In this document: in pieces, positions 26,427 to 35,516 of the stretch
Layout of the letters: each line of letters opens with the position of its first letter
Position numbering within the stretch: the stretch's first letter is position 1
From: Nonomuraea guangzhouensis
GTDB lineage: Bacteria; Actinomycetota; Actinomycetes; Streptosporangiales; Streptosporangiaceae
Length of the DNA stretch: 64,000 bases
NCBI RefSeq assembly: GCF_019396345.1
Contig: NZ_JAHKRM010000021.1
Span: 62,001-126,000 of the forward strand
Direction of reading: 5' to 3'
Notes under the pieces: model-generated
Database searches by the model: none
Told to the model about the DNA's origin: nothing
Seen by the model: only the letters and a program-made list of their open reading frames with translations
Position numbers and translations under genes: made by a program

Positions 26427-27773
26427 CTAGAACTCGAAAGACTCGTGATGGATCCGATGGGCGGGCACGCCCGCCGACCGCAGCGCCTGGATCGCCGACC
26501 GCGTCATCTCGGGCGGCCCGCACACGTAGGCGTCGTGCTCGCGCAGGTCGGGCAGCAGCCGGTCGAGCCCGGTGAACAGGTCCGGGGACCTCGGGCCGAC
26601 CGAGCAGTAGAGCCGGGCGTCGCCGCGTACTCTGGCGATCTCCTCAAGTTCGTCCCTGAACAGCAGTTCCTCCGGCGTACGCGCGCGGTAGAGCAGGGTC
26701 AGCTGCCCGGGCAGCGTCTCGAACAGAGTGCGCAGCGGGGTGATGCCGACGCCGCCCGCGATCAGCACCGACTTGGGACTGCGGCCGAGGCGTCCGGTGA
26801 ATCCGCCGTACGGCCCCTCGGCGATCACCCGGGTGCCCGGCCGCAGCCGGGCGAGCGCCGCGCTGTGGTCGCCCAGCGCCTTGACCGTGATGCGCAGCCC
26901 GCCACGGTCCGGCGCGGCGGACAGCGAGTAGGGGTTGGCCGACCACCACAGGTCGCGGGTCAGGAAGCGCCACCGGAAGAACTGGCCCGGCTCGGCGCCG
27001 AGCCGGGCCAGGCGCCGGCCGGTGAGGTGGATCGAGACGACGCCCGGCGCGTCGGCGGTGACCTGGGCCACCCGCAGGCGGTGCCGCGCCCACACCCGGA
27101 CCGGGCCGAGGAAGCGGTACCAGACCAGCAGCGCGGCCACCCCGAGGTAGAGGACGTACCAGGCGACCTGGGCCACGCGATCGCCGGTGAACTGGGCGCC
27201 GGTCGCGAGCTGGTGCCCGAACGCCAGCCAGGCCGCCAGGTAGGTGTAGAAATGCAGGTAGAACCAGGTCTCGTAGCGCATCCTGCGGCGGGCGGCGCGG
27301 GCCGACACCAGGGCCACACCGAGCAGCAGGAAGCAGGCCACGGTCGCCTTCAGCACGTCCGGGAAGGACAGCGCCATCGTGACCGCCTCGTCCACCACCC
27401 CGGACTGGTCGGCGACCGCGTACCCCCAGATGATGGTCAGGACGTGCGCCACGACGAGTCCGATGACGTACCGGCCGCCCATGGCGTGCCAGCGGGCCAG
27501 CCGGTCGCTGCCCACGCCGCGTTCCAGAGCGGGGACGCGGGCCATGAGCCCGAGCAGGACGGCCATGCCGTACCCGGCCAGCAGGCCCGTGATGCGGCCG
27601 CTCTCGGTGAGCCAGCCGTCCAGGCCGGACACGGACGGGGTGCCGCGCCACCACAGGCCGATGACCGCGAGCGCGCCGGCCACCACGGCCCACAGCAGCA
27701 ACTCGGGCCGGACCCGGTGGCGCGGCGGCGCCGTGACGGCGGCTCGCCGTGCCGGAGCGTGAAGAGTGGTCAT
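26427..27773 (-). CDS. Ferric-reductase-like transmembrane oxidoreductase (FAD/NAD-binding)
   Basis: Predicted 448 residues. The first about 215 contain six membrane helices of the ferric reductase/NOX type, with conserved His in the middle helices (for example RWHAMGGRYVIGLVVAHVL and YLHFYTYLAAW) as probable heme ligands. The C-terminal half is a ferredoxin-reductase module: FAD motif NPYSLSAAP, NAD motif IAGGVGITPL and the terminal CGPPEM. It should pass electrons from cytosolic NAD(P)H across the membrane. It is followed 11 bases on by the FMN-binding protein and ApbE, a coherent flavin-based electron-transfer operon. Confidence 0.9.
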   Translation of the reverse strand: MTTLHAPARRAAVTAPPRHRVRPELLLWAVVAGALAVIGLWWRGTPSVSGLDGWLTESGRITGLLAGYGMAVLLGLMARVPALERGVGSDRLARWHAMGGRYVIGLVVAHVLTIIWGYAVADQSGVVDEAVTMALSFPDVLKATVACFLLLGVALVSARAARRRMRYETWFYLHFYTYLAAWLAFGHQLATGAQFTGDRVAQVAWYVLYLGVAALLVWYRFLGPVRVWARHRLRVAQVTADAPGVVSIHLTGRRLARLGAEPGQFFRWRFLTRDLWWSANPYSLSAAPDRGGLRITVKALGDHSAALARLRPGTRVIAEGPYGGFTGRLGRSPKSVLIAGGVGITPLRTLFETLPGQLTLLYRARTPEELLFRDELEEIARVRGDARLYCSVGPRSPDLFTGLDRLLPDLREHDAYVCGPPEMTRSAIQALRSAGVPAHRIHHESFEF

Positions 27774-27859
27774 GGGCCCACCGTGCCAGGCAATCTTCTG
27801 TTTTCCCTATGAACGACGCCCTTCACCGGTTTCTCACAGAAAGCACGTATTTTTCTGAA

Positions 27860-28563
<704 letters not shown>

Positions 28564-28567
<4 letters not shown>

Positions 28568-29958
28568 ACTTTCTCCCGCGCACCCTCAGAGCCCGGTTGA
28601 TCGCCGGGTTGCTCGTGCTGCTGGCATTGTCGTGCGCGGCGGTCGGCGTGGCCACGTCGGTGGCGATGGAGCGGTTCCTGCTCGGCCCCATCGACCAGCA
28701 GCTCGCCGCCGACCACGGGCGGTTCGCCGCCAGTCTGGAGCACGGCGAGGACACGCGGGGGCAGGCGCGGGGCACGTTCGGCGCGCGGCTGGTCGACGGG
28801 CGCGTCACCCACGCGGCCGTGGTGTCGGAACGCGACGGCGCCCACCCCGGCCTCAGCCCCGACGACGACAAGACGCTGGCGGCGCTGCCGGTCGGGGGCC
28901 CGCCGCGGACCGTGGACCTGTCCGGCAGCCTGGACGACTACCGGCTCCTCGCCACCGCGGGCCGGGACGGTGACGTCATGATCACCGGTCTGTCCCTGCG
29001 CGGTGTCGAGGAGACGATGCACCGCCTGCAGCTGTTCGAGCTGATCATGTTCGCCGGCGCGCTCACCGCCGCCGGTGTCGCGGGCGCGCTGTGGGTACGG
29101 CTGGCACTGCGCCCCCTGCAACGCATCGCCGCGACCGCCCGCAAGGTCACCGAACTGCCTCTGGCCAGCGGCGAGGTGACCCTGGCCGAACGCGTACCCG
29201 ACACCGACCCGCGCACCGAGACGGGCCAGGTAGGCGCCGCCTTCAACCGCATGCTGGGCCACGTGGAGTCGGCACTCGGCCGCAGGCACGCCGTGGAGCA
29301 GCGGCTGCGCGCCTTCGCCGCCGACGCCAGCCACGAGCTGCGCACCCCGCTCGCGGCGATCCGCGGGCACGCCGAGCTGGCCCTGCGCGGCGACGAGCCG
29401 ATGGCGGACGATGTACGGCACGCGCTGGGCAGGATCGACGCCGAGTCGGAGCGGATGAGCGAGCTGGTCGACGAGCTGCTCCTGCTGGCCCGGCTCGACG
29501 CGGGCCGGCCGCTGGCCAGGGAGGAGGTCGACCTGTCCCGCCTGGCCATCGAGGCCACCGGCGACGCGCGGGCCGCGGGACCCGGCCACCGATGGCGGCT
29601 CGAGCTGCCGGAGGACCCCGTCACGGTGATCGGAGACCCGCTCCGGCTGCACCAGGTGATCGCGAACCTGCTGAGCAACGCCCGCATCCACACGCCCGAC
29701 GGCACCACGGTCGTGGTGGCCGTACGGAGGCTGCCGGGCGAGGTGGAGATCACCGTCGAGGACGACGGCCCCGGCATACCGCCCGGCCTGGAGATCTTCG
29801 AACGGTTCTCCCGCGCCGACCAGGGCCGATCGCGGGCCACCGGAGGGGCCGGGCTCGGGCTGGCGATCGTCCAGGCCGTGGTGGCCGCCCACGACGGCTC
29901 GGTGGACGTACGGAGCGGTCCGGGCGGGGCCGAATTCCGGCTGCTCCTGCCTGCCTGA
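28564..29958 (+). CDS. Sensor histidine kinase
   Basis: Predicted 464 residues. Membrane segments at about 11-33 and 158-182 flank a 125-residue extracytoplasmic sensor region. HAMP follows, then HisKA with the phospho-acceptor His257 (ASHELRTPLAAIRGH). The ATPase domain has NLLSNARIHTPDG (N box), DDGPGIPPG (G1) and GLGLAIV (G2). Its ATG overlaps the stop of the response regulator, making a standard two-component pair. The signal is unknown. It converges on the LysR gene with 10 bases between stops. Confidence 0.95.
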
Positions 29959-29968
29959 TGGGGGCCGA

Positions 29969-30874
29969 CTACCAGTGCGGCGGTGGTGCCTGCGCCGTGG
30001 TCAGTCGCGTCGCCATGGCGGTGAGGCGCTCGGCCAGCGCGTCGGGGTCGGCTCTCGTCATGGCGGTGAGGTCGATGGTCGCCGTCGCGTGACGGAGTGG
30101 TCTGAAGCGGACGGCGGGGCGTGACGCGGCTGCCGCGGCGGGCACGATGGTGACGCCGAGCCCGCATTCGACCATGGCGATCTGCGAGGTCACCGACCGG
30201 GCCCAGTGGGCCGGGACGGGGCTGAATCCGGCCGCTCGGCACATGGCCGCCATGGCGTCGTGGTAGTCGGGGGAGATCAGGCGGTGCAGCCACACCCACG
30301 GGCCGCCCGCGAGGTCCGCCAGATCCAGCGGGCCGGCGGCCTCGGCGGCGGGGTGGTGCGGGGGCAGAGCCGCGACGAACCGGTCGGCGTACAGCGAGGT
30401 CGCCGTGGTGCCGCGCACCGGGGCGGTCTGGCGCACGATCGCCCAGTCGAGCGAGCGGTCCAGGAGCCCTGCCGCGGCCTCGTGGGTGTCGATCTCCTGG
30501 GTGCGGATCTCGACGTCCGGCAGGGCCTCGTGGAACCGCTCCAGCACGAGCGGCAGCGGCCAGGAGAAGGCCGAGGCGACCGCGCCCAGGCTCAGTCGCC
30601 CGCCGCGCCCGGTGGCGGCCCGCCGGGCGGCGGCTTCGGCTTCCTCGGCATGCCGGATCAGGGCGCGGCAGTGGTCCAGGAACACGGCTCCGGCGAGGCT
30701 GAGGGCGACCGACCGCTGGGTACGGTGCAGCAGTTCGCAGCCGAGCTGCTGTTCCAGCTGCTTGATCGCCTGGGACAGCGGTGGCTGGGACATCTGCAGC
30801 CGGTGTGCCGCGCGGCCGAAATGGAGTTCTTCGGCGACCGCGACGAAGTAGCGGGCCTGCCGGATCTCCACCAT
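29969..30874 (-). CDS. LysR family transcriptional regulator
   Basis: Predicted 301 residues from ATG 30874 (MVEIRQARYFVAVAEELHFG). The HTH AAHRLQMSQPPLSQAIKQLE is textbook LysR; the rest is the periplasmic-binding-protein-like effector domain. It diverges from the RraA/hydrolase operon with 73 bases between starts, the classical LysR arrangement, and should activate that operon in response to a pathway compound. A dyad (CTGAT-N7-ATCAG) in the gap is a candidate site. Confidence 0.93.
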   Translation of the reverse strand: MVEIRQARYFVAVAEELHFGRAAHRLQMSQPPLSQAIKQLEQQLGCELLHRTQRSVALSLAGAVFLDHCRALIRHAEEAEAAARRAATGRGGRLSLGAVASAFSWPLPLVLERFHEALPDVEIRTQEIDTHEAAAGLLDRSLDWAIVRQTAPVRGTTATSLYADRFVAALPPHHPAAEAAGPLDLADLAGGPWVWLHRLISPDYHDAMAAMCRAAGFSPVPAHWARSVTSQIAMVECGLGVTIVPAAAAASRPAVRFRPLRHATATIDLTAMTRADPDALAERLTAMATRLTTAQAPPPHW

Positions 30875-30892
30875 GATTCGCACAGCCTCTTA

Positions 30893-30909
30893 CTGATAGA
30901 TGAAATCAG
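30893..30909. promoter_or_regulatory. Candidate LysR binding dyad
   Basis: CTGAT-AGATGAA-ATCAG (17 bp) lies between the divergent LysR and RraA starts, next to the LysR start as expected of an autoregulatory LysR site. It is short, so the call rests on position. Confidence 0.5.
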
Positions 30910-30947
30910 ACCTTCCGAATATATCTGCAGCCTGTTGAAGTGGAAGC

Positions 30948-31637
30948 ATGAGCAACTCATCTCTCCTGGACCGCTTCACGGCGCTCGACTCCGCCGCGGT
31001 CAGCGACGCGCTCGACCGGCTCGGGCTTCCCTCCGGAGCCGGCGGCATCCGTCCGCTGTGGGGCCCTGCGGCCGTCGTGGGATTCGCCGTCACCGTGGGG
31101 CTCGAACCGCGCACTGACGGCCCTGCCGGAGCCCACATCGCCACTGCGGCCGTCGAGAGCTCGGACGACCAGAGCGTGATCGTCGTCGACAACCAGGGGC
31201 GTACCGACGTGTCGTGCTGGGGCGGCATCCTGAGCCTGGGCGCGGCCCGGCGCGGGGTCCGCGGTGTGGTCGCCGACGGCGTGTGCCGCGACGTGGCGGA
31301 GGCCCGTGAGCTGGGTTTCCCGGTGTTCTCGCGGGGTTCGATCCCGGTCACGGCACGGGGCAGGCTGCAGGAGCGCTCCACCGGCGAGCCGGTCAGCGTC
31401 GCCGGGCTCACGGTCGAGCAGGGCGACGTGGTCGTCGCCGACGAGACCGGTCTCGTCGTGGTCCCGCGGGACCGGGCCGAAGAAGTCGCGGACATCGCCA
31501 CCGCGATCGTCGCCCGGGAACGCGCCATCGCGGACGAGGTACGCGCGGGCGCGCCCCTCTCCCAGACCATGCACGACGCCCGCCTCGCCGGAGAGCTCGC
31601 CGGGGAGCTCTCCGAAGAGAAGGAGCCGGTCCGATGA
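30948..31637 (+). CDS. RraA family protein, paralogue 1
   Basis: Predicted 229 residues. The RraA/HMG-aldolase fold is marked by SAAVSDALDRLGLP near the N-terminus and VVADGVCRDVAEARELGFPVFSRG, with the Arg-Asp pair that binds metal and substrate in 4-hydroxy-4-methyl-2-oxoglutarate (HMG/CHA) aldolases and oxaloacetate decarboxylases. The catalytic Asp-Gly-x-x-Arg-Asp pattern is intact, which argues for an aldolase/decarboxylase, not an RNase E regulator. First gene of a four-gene operon; its stop overlaps the next start (ATGA). Confidence 0.88.
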   Translation: MSNSSLLDRFTALDSAAVSDALDRLGLPSGAGGIRPLWGPAAVVGFAVTVGLEPRTDGPAGAHIATAAVESSDDQSVIVVDNQGRTDVSCWGGILSLGAARRGVRGVVADGVCRDVAEARELGFPVFSRGSIPVTARGRLQERSTGEPVSVAGLTVEQGDVVVADETGLVVVPRDRAEEVADIATAIVARERAIADEVRAGAPLSQTMHDARLAGELAGELSEEKEPVR

Positions 31638-32290
31638 ACGCTCCTTCGAAGCTCGCCACCGGCCTGTCCACCGCGTCGGTCTCCGATGCCCTCGACTCGC
31701 TCGGGCTCCCCGGATCCCTCCACGGCCTCGGCGCGCTGCGTCAGGGCCAGTGGGCCGCCGGGCCGGTCTTCACGGTGACCTACGAGCCGGTCGACGAGGC
31801 CGGCGGCACTGTGGGCGACTACCTCGACGACGTGCCCGCCGCCGCGGTGATCCTCATCGACAACGCCGGCCGTACCGACTGCACGGTGTGGGGCGGCATC
31901 ATGAGCCAGACCGCCCACCAGCGCGGCATCGCGGGCACCGTCATCAACGGCGCCTGCCGGGACGTCGCCGTCGCGACCGCCGCCGGATACCCGATCTGGT
32001 CGGTCTCCCGGTTCATGCGCACCGGCAAGGACCGCGTACGGGTGGCCGCGGTCCAGAGCGCCGTCACCATCGACGGTGTCGCCATCCGCCCCGGCGACGT
32101 CCTCGTGGCCGACGACGACGGAGCCGCCGTCGTCCCGGCCACACGCTGGGACGAGGTCGCGGACATCGCCCGGCGTATCGACCGCGTCGAAGAGGCCGTC
32201 GTCGAGGCCGTCCGATGCGGCGCCACGCTCGCCGAGGCGCGCGCCGAGCACGGCTACCACTCGCTCCAGACCCGGAAGGACCCCTCGTGA
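31634..32290 (+). CDS. RraA family protein, paralogue 2
   Basis: Predicted 218 residues, coupled to paralogue 1 by ATGA. It has the same fold (STASVSDALDSLGLPGSL), but the motif region reads GTVINGACRDVAVATAAGYP. The first Asp is replaced by Asn, while Arg-Asp is kept. It also differs after the motif (SVSRFMRTGKDRVRV in place of the usual RG start). It may have different substrate or metal chemistry, or pair with a paralogue in a mixed oligomer; RraA proteins are trimers or hexamers. Confidence 0.88.
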   Translation: MNAPSKLATGLSTASVSDALDSLGLPGSLHGLGALRQGQWAAGPVFTVTYEPVDEAGGTVGDYLDDVPAAAVILIDNAGRTDCTVWGGIMSQTAHQRGIAGTVINGACRDVAVATAAGYPIWSVSRFMRTGKDRVRVAAVQSAVTIDGVAIRPGDVLVADDDGAAVVPATRWDEVADIARRIDRVEEAVVEAVRCGATLAEARAEHGYHSLQTRKDPS

Positions 32291-32901
32291 GCACCGCCGA
32301 CCTCGCCCGCGGCCACTCCAGCGCGACCCTGTCCGAGGCGTCCGGACTCGCCGTGGCCCTGTCCCCGGAGATCCGGTCGCTGTGGGCCGGTGCCCGGCTG
32401 TGCGGCCCGGCATTCACCGTGCAGGGCGCCGGCGGCGACAACCTCGCCCTGCACCACGCCGTACTGCCGGCGCCGCCCGGGTCGGTCCTGGTCGCCGACG
32501 TCGGCGGCGCCCGCTTCGGTCACTGGGGCGAGATCCTCACCGTGGCCGCCCAGCAACGCGGGATCGTGGGCCTGCTCATCGACGGCGGTGTCCGGGACGC
32601 CGCGGAGATCGAGGCGCTCGGCTTCCCGGTCTTCTCGCGCGGCAACGCGATCTTCGGCACCCGCAAGGACTTCCGCGGCGTTCTCGGGCGTCCCGTCCAG
32701 GTCGGTGGCGTCACGGTCCACACCGGCGACCTTGTCGTCGGGGACGTGGACGGAGTCGTGGCCCTTCCCGCGTCCGACATCGAGCGGATCCTCGACCGCG
32801 CCGACGCGCGCGTGACTCACGAGAACGAGCTGATGAAGCGGCTGCGGGAAGGCCGCAGCACCCTCGACCTGTACGACAACTTCGAAACGGCCGGGCGGTG
32901 A
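32287..32901 (+). CDS. RraA family protein, paralogue 3
   Basis: Predicted 204 residues from GTG 32287, overlapping the stop of paralogue 2; the longer upstream frame is a shadow of that gene. The motif GLLIDGGVRDAAEIEALGFP is complete (Asp-Gly...Arg-Asp). It is shorter at the N-terminus than the other two and resembles stand-alone HMG-aldolase-type proteins. It overlaps the alpha/beta hydrolase gene (GTGA). The three paralogues are clearly divergent from each other, so the cluster is not a recent amplification. Confidence 0.88.
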   Translation: MSTADLARGHSSATLSEASGLAVALSPEIRSLWAGARLCGPAFTVQGAGGDNLALHHAVLPAPPGSVLVADVGGARFGHWGEILTVAAQQRGIVGLLIDGGVRDAAEIEALGFPVFSRGNAIFGTRKDFRGVLGRPVQVGGVTVHTGDLVVGDVDGVVALPASDIERILDRADARVTHENELMKRLREGRSTLDLYDNFETAGR

Positions 32902-33773
32902 CGGCGATGACGGACAACCCGATCTTCGCCGTGGCCGCCGTCCGCAACCCCGCCACCACCGTCAGGAAACTCGAACGCTTCACGCTCCCCCTCACCGTCG
33001 ACGCGACCCGCATCGAGGTGTCCGGCCTCCACCGAGGCGGCACCGGCACACCCCTGGTGTTCCTCCACGGCTTCGGCTCGACCAAGGAGGACTACGCGGA
33101 CGTCATCCAGCATGAACGGCTGGCCGACCGCCCCGTCCTCGCCTACGACGCGCCCGGCTGCGGCAGCAGCACCTGCGCGGACCTCACCGCCGTCTCGATC
33201 CCCTTTCTCGTCTCCGTCGCCGAGCAGGTTCTCAATGCCCGGCAGATCGACCGGTGCCACCTCGTCGGGCACTCGATGGGCGGCCTGACCTCGCTCCTGC
33301 TCGCCGACAGCGACCCCGGCAGGATCTCGAGCCTCACCAACATCGAGGGCAACCTCGCGCCCGAGGACTGCTTCCTCAGCCGGCAGATCCTCACCCACTC
33401 CCACGACGATCCCGACGAGTTCCTGGCCCGGTTCGCCGAACGCGTCGGCGACTCACGCTTCTACGGCGGCGCCCTGTACGCCTCCAGCCTTCCCCACAAG
33501 GTCCGGGCCGCGGCTGTCAGGGCGATCTTCGAGTCCATGGTCGAACTCTCCGACCACGGCAAGCTACTCGACCGGTTCCTCCAGCTTCCCGTGCTGAAGA
33601 TGTTCATGTACGGGGAGCAGAACAACACCCTGTCCTATCTCCCCGCCCTGGCCGAAGGCGGCGTCGAACTCGCCGAGATCGAGCGCTGCGCCCACTTCCC
33701 GATGTACTCCAACCCGCCGCAGATGTGGGCCCGCATCGCCGACCTCGTCTCACGCGCCGACGCCGGCCCCTGA
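32898..33773 (+). CDS. Alpha/beta hydrolase
   Basis: Predicted 291 residues from GTG 32898 (ATG 32907 is an alternative). Alpha/beta hydrolase fold: the oxyanion segment FLHGFGSTKEDY, the nucleophile elbow GHSMGG and a C-terminal catalytic His in ERCAHFPMYSNPPQMW. The frame runs upstream only as a shadow of the RraA gene. Last gene of the RraA operon, coupled by GTGA. With aldolase-like partners, a C-C bond or ester hydrolase in a ring-cleavage or oxo-acid catabolic route is plausible; the substrate is not known. Confidence 0.88.
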   Translation: MTAMTDNPIFAVAAVRNPATTVRKLERFTLPLTVDATRIEVSGLHRGGTGTPLVFLHGFGSTKEDYADVIQHERLADRPVLAYDAPGCGSSTCADLTAVSIPFLVSVAEQVLNARQIDRCHLVGHSMGGLTSLLLADSDPGRISSLTNIEGNLAPEDCFLSRQILTHSHDDPDEFLARFAERVGDSRFYGGALYASSLPHKVRAAAVRAIFESMVELSDHGKLLDRFLQLPVLKMFMYGEQNNTLSYLPALAEGGVELAEIERCAHFPMYSNPPQMWARIADLVSRADAGP

Positions 33774-33820
33774 CGGCTCGGCCGCGGGAGAGGCGACGCT
33801 CAGTCGCCACAAGGTCGGCA

Positions 33821-33997
33821 CCTGGCATTGTGGGCACACCGGAGGACGCGCGGACACTCGGCGTCGGCACCGGGAGCACGGTGATGCTCGTCGAACGCGG
33901 CTACTTCGCGGGCGAACCGGTGGTCGAAGTCGCCGGCATCATCGTGCCCGCGGAGTCGACGAAGCCGGTCTGCAACGGGCCCGTCGGCGACAGCTGA
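33821..33997 (+). pseudogene. Remnant of a GntR-family regulator (UTRA domain end)
   Basis: About 55 codons read TPEDARTLGVGTGSTVMLVE followed by RGYFAGEPVVEVAGIIVPAE. This resembles the end of the UTRA ligand-binding domain of HutC-type GntR regulators. No HTH or start is found; the frame upstream is Arg/Pro-rich shadow sequence of the hydrolase gene. It is probably a truncated gene. The following 140 bases hold nothing recognisable. Confidence 0.5.
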
Positions 33998-34139
33998 AGG
34001 GGCGCTGGAGAACGGCGGCTGCCGAGCGCTGGTCTCCCTCTCCTGGCGGCCGAACCCCGTAAGGGCATGATCTGGGCGGATGACATCATCGGCAGGCGCA
34101 ATGGCCGCCGGGCCGCCGGGGGTCGCCGGCGGCCGGGTG

Positions 34140-34589
34140 TCACGCGGCGGGCTCGTCGCCCTCAGCGGCGTTGGGCAGCCCTTCGAGCTCCCGCACCCGC
34201 TCGATCATCTCCCTGATCGCGGTCAGGCTCTTGGGCGAGAGCCCGGCCGCGCGCAGCGCGATGCCGCGGACGGAGGTGTCGCGCATGGCCGCGAGCAGCG
34301 ACAGCTCGGCGTCGATACGCTCGGCCGCCTCGTCGTCGAAGAAGTAGGCGGGCGGGACTCCGAAGAATCCCGCGAGCGCTTCAAGATGGCGTTTGGTCGG
34401 ATTGTCACGCAGCCCCTTGCGGAGCTGCCAGATGTACGTTCCTGAGATCGTAGGCCCGCCCGCCTCCCGGAGTGCCTCGGAGACGTCCTCGAAACTGTAT
34501 TCGCCGCCCTCTCGCGTGTGGACCGTGCGGAACAGGTGGTCCAGCTTGGCCGCGAGGGTGCGACGTCCCTCTGCTGGGGTGTCGTGCAT
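34140..34589 (-). CDS. XRE-family (EspR-like) helix-turn-helix regulator
   Basis: Predicted 149 residues from ATG 34589, after AGAGGAATT. The XRE domain (about 10-90) includes FEDVSEALREAGGPTISGTY, then IWQLRKGLRDNPTKRHLEALAGFFGVPPAYFF. This is the extended form typical of mycobacterial EspR and related actinomycete regulators, which dimerise through a C-terminal helical part. Position: at the left edge of the biosynthetic cluster, next to the enduracididine operon. In many actinomycetes such regulators accompany an ImmA/IrrE protein and a MAB_1171c protein; here that pair lies 25 kb away at 58-60 kb. Confidence 0.85.
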   Translation of the reverse strand: MHDTPAEGRRTLAAKLDHLFRTVHTREGGEYSFEDVSEALREAGGPTISGTYIWQLRKGLRDNPTKRHLEALAGFFGVPPAYFFDDEAAERIDAELSLLAAMRDTSVRGIALRAAGLSPKSLTAIREMIERVRELEGLPNAAEGDEPAA

Positions 34590-34631
34590 AATTCCTCTGC
34601 CGGATGGACGGAGGCGACTGGGGTGCATACG

Positions 34632-34691
34632 GGAATGCTGCCAGCAGCATACCAGAGGAATGAACTCTAGTTGACGACCGAATAGCATTCC
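34632..34691. repeat. Inverted repeats in the XRE promoter region
   Basis: GGAATGCT (34632-34639) and AGCATTCC (34684-34691) are perfect inverted copies 44 bases apart, with a further GGAATG at 34658. A second dyad, ATGCTG-CCAG-CAGCAT, spans 34635-34650. They lie directly upstream of the XRE gene and downstream of the MppR-like stop. The spaced copies suit a regulator that bridges distant sites, as EspR does, but this is inference. Confidence 0.45.
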
Positions 34692-34703
34692 GTTAACCAC
34701 AGT

Positions 34704-35516
34704 CTATGCCGGCTCCAGCGCCTGACCGTGGTGCAGCGTCTCCGCGTACGAGAACACGTAGCCCCGCCCCACCTCGACGGGCGCCAGGCCGGCGAGGTCG
34801 GCGTCCGGCACGTCGGGGAAGCGCACCTCGGCCCGTCCCGTCCAGACCTCGGAGAACTCCACGTCGCTCACCTCCGAGGCCACGAGCCGCGTCACCGGTT
34901 CCTCCGACGGGAGCCAGGCGGGGAACAACCGGGTGTGCACGAGCGGGAGGGTGTGCAGGTACGGCGGCTCGGCGGCGCGGCCCTCGATGGTCACGCTCGC
35001 CTCGGCGAGGCGCCTGCCGCCCGCCGACAGCGCCGCGTCGAAACGGCCGCCGGGGGCCAGCCTCGGCCCCGCCCTGCCGACCTGGGCAGGCCTGATCTGG
35101 TGCACCTGCCCGAACTGTTTGGGCATGCCCTGGATCCAGCCGCGCACCAGCGGCACCGGCTCGTCCACCCAGGCGTACGGGCAGCGCGCCAGGGGGCGGC
35201 CGCGGTACTCGCAGGCGATAAGGATGAGGAACTCGGCGAACCGGCAGCGGCCGGGGTCGGCCAGTTCGGCGCCGTCGTCCGAGCACCACTGCCATTCGGC
35301 GAAGATCGCCGCCGCGGCTCCCGGGTCGGGGCCCAGGGTGAGCTCCGGGGGCAGGAAGCGGGCGGCGGCCTCGGGATCCACGCGGTAGTCGGCCATGATG
35401 ACGTCGCCGGAGAAGTGCCAGGGCGGCGGGGTGACCATCGCCGAGTTGCCCGACGGTGAGAGCGGGAGCGTGTAGCCGTGCGGGTGCGCGGTGCGCGCGG
35501 GTGCGGGTGCGGTCAT
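34704..35516 (-). CDS. mppR: MppR-like acetoacetate-decarboxylase-fold cyclase, enduracididine biosynthesis
   Basis: Predicted 270 residues of the acetoacetate decarboxylase superfamily. The Schiff-base Lys is Lys133 in RGWIQGMPKQFGQVH. Around it are CEYRGRPLARCPYAWVDEP and the N-terminal ADYRVDPEAAARFLPPELTL. In the mannopeptimycin pathway MppR converts 4-hydroxy-2-ketoarginine to the cyclic 2-ketoenduracididine (established knowledge). The assignment rests on the family plus the immediate context: it is the third gene of a P-Q-R operon, its ATG overlapping the stop of the aminotransferase gene. Without that context it could be read as a generic ADC-family protein. Confidence 0.85.
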   Translation of the reverse strand: MTAPAPARTAHPHGYTLPLSPSGNSAMVTPPPWHFSGDVIMADYRVDPEAAARFLPPELTLGPDPGAAAAIFAEWQWCSDDGAELADPGRCRFAEFLILIACEYRGRPLARCPYAWVDEPVPLVRGWIQGMPKQFGQVHQIRPAQVGRAGPRLAPGGRFDAALSAGGRRLAEASVTIEGRAAEPPYLHTLPLVHTRLFPAWLPSEEPVTRLVASEVSDVEFSEVWTGRAEVRFPDVPDADLAGLAPVEVGRGYVFSYAETLHHGQALEPA

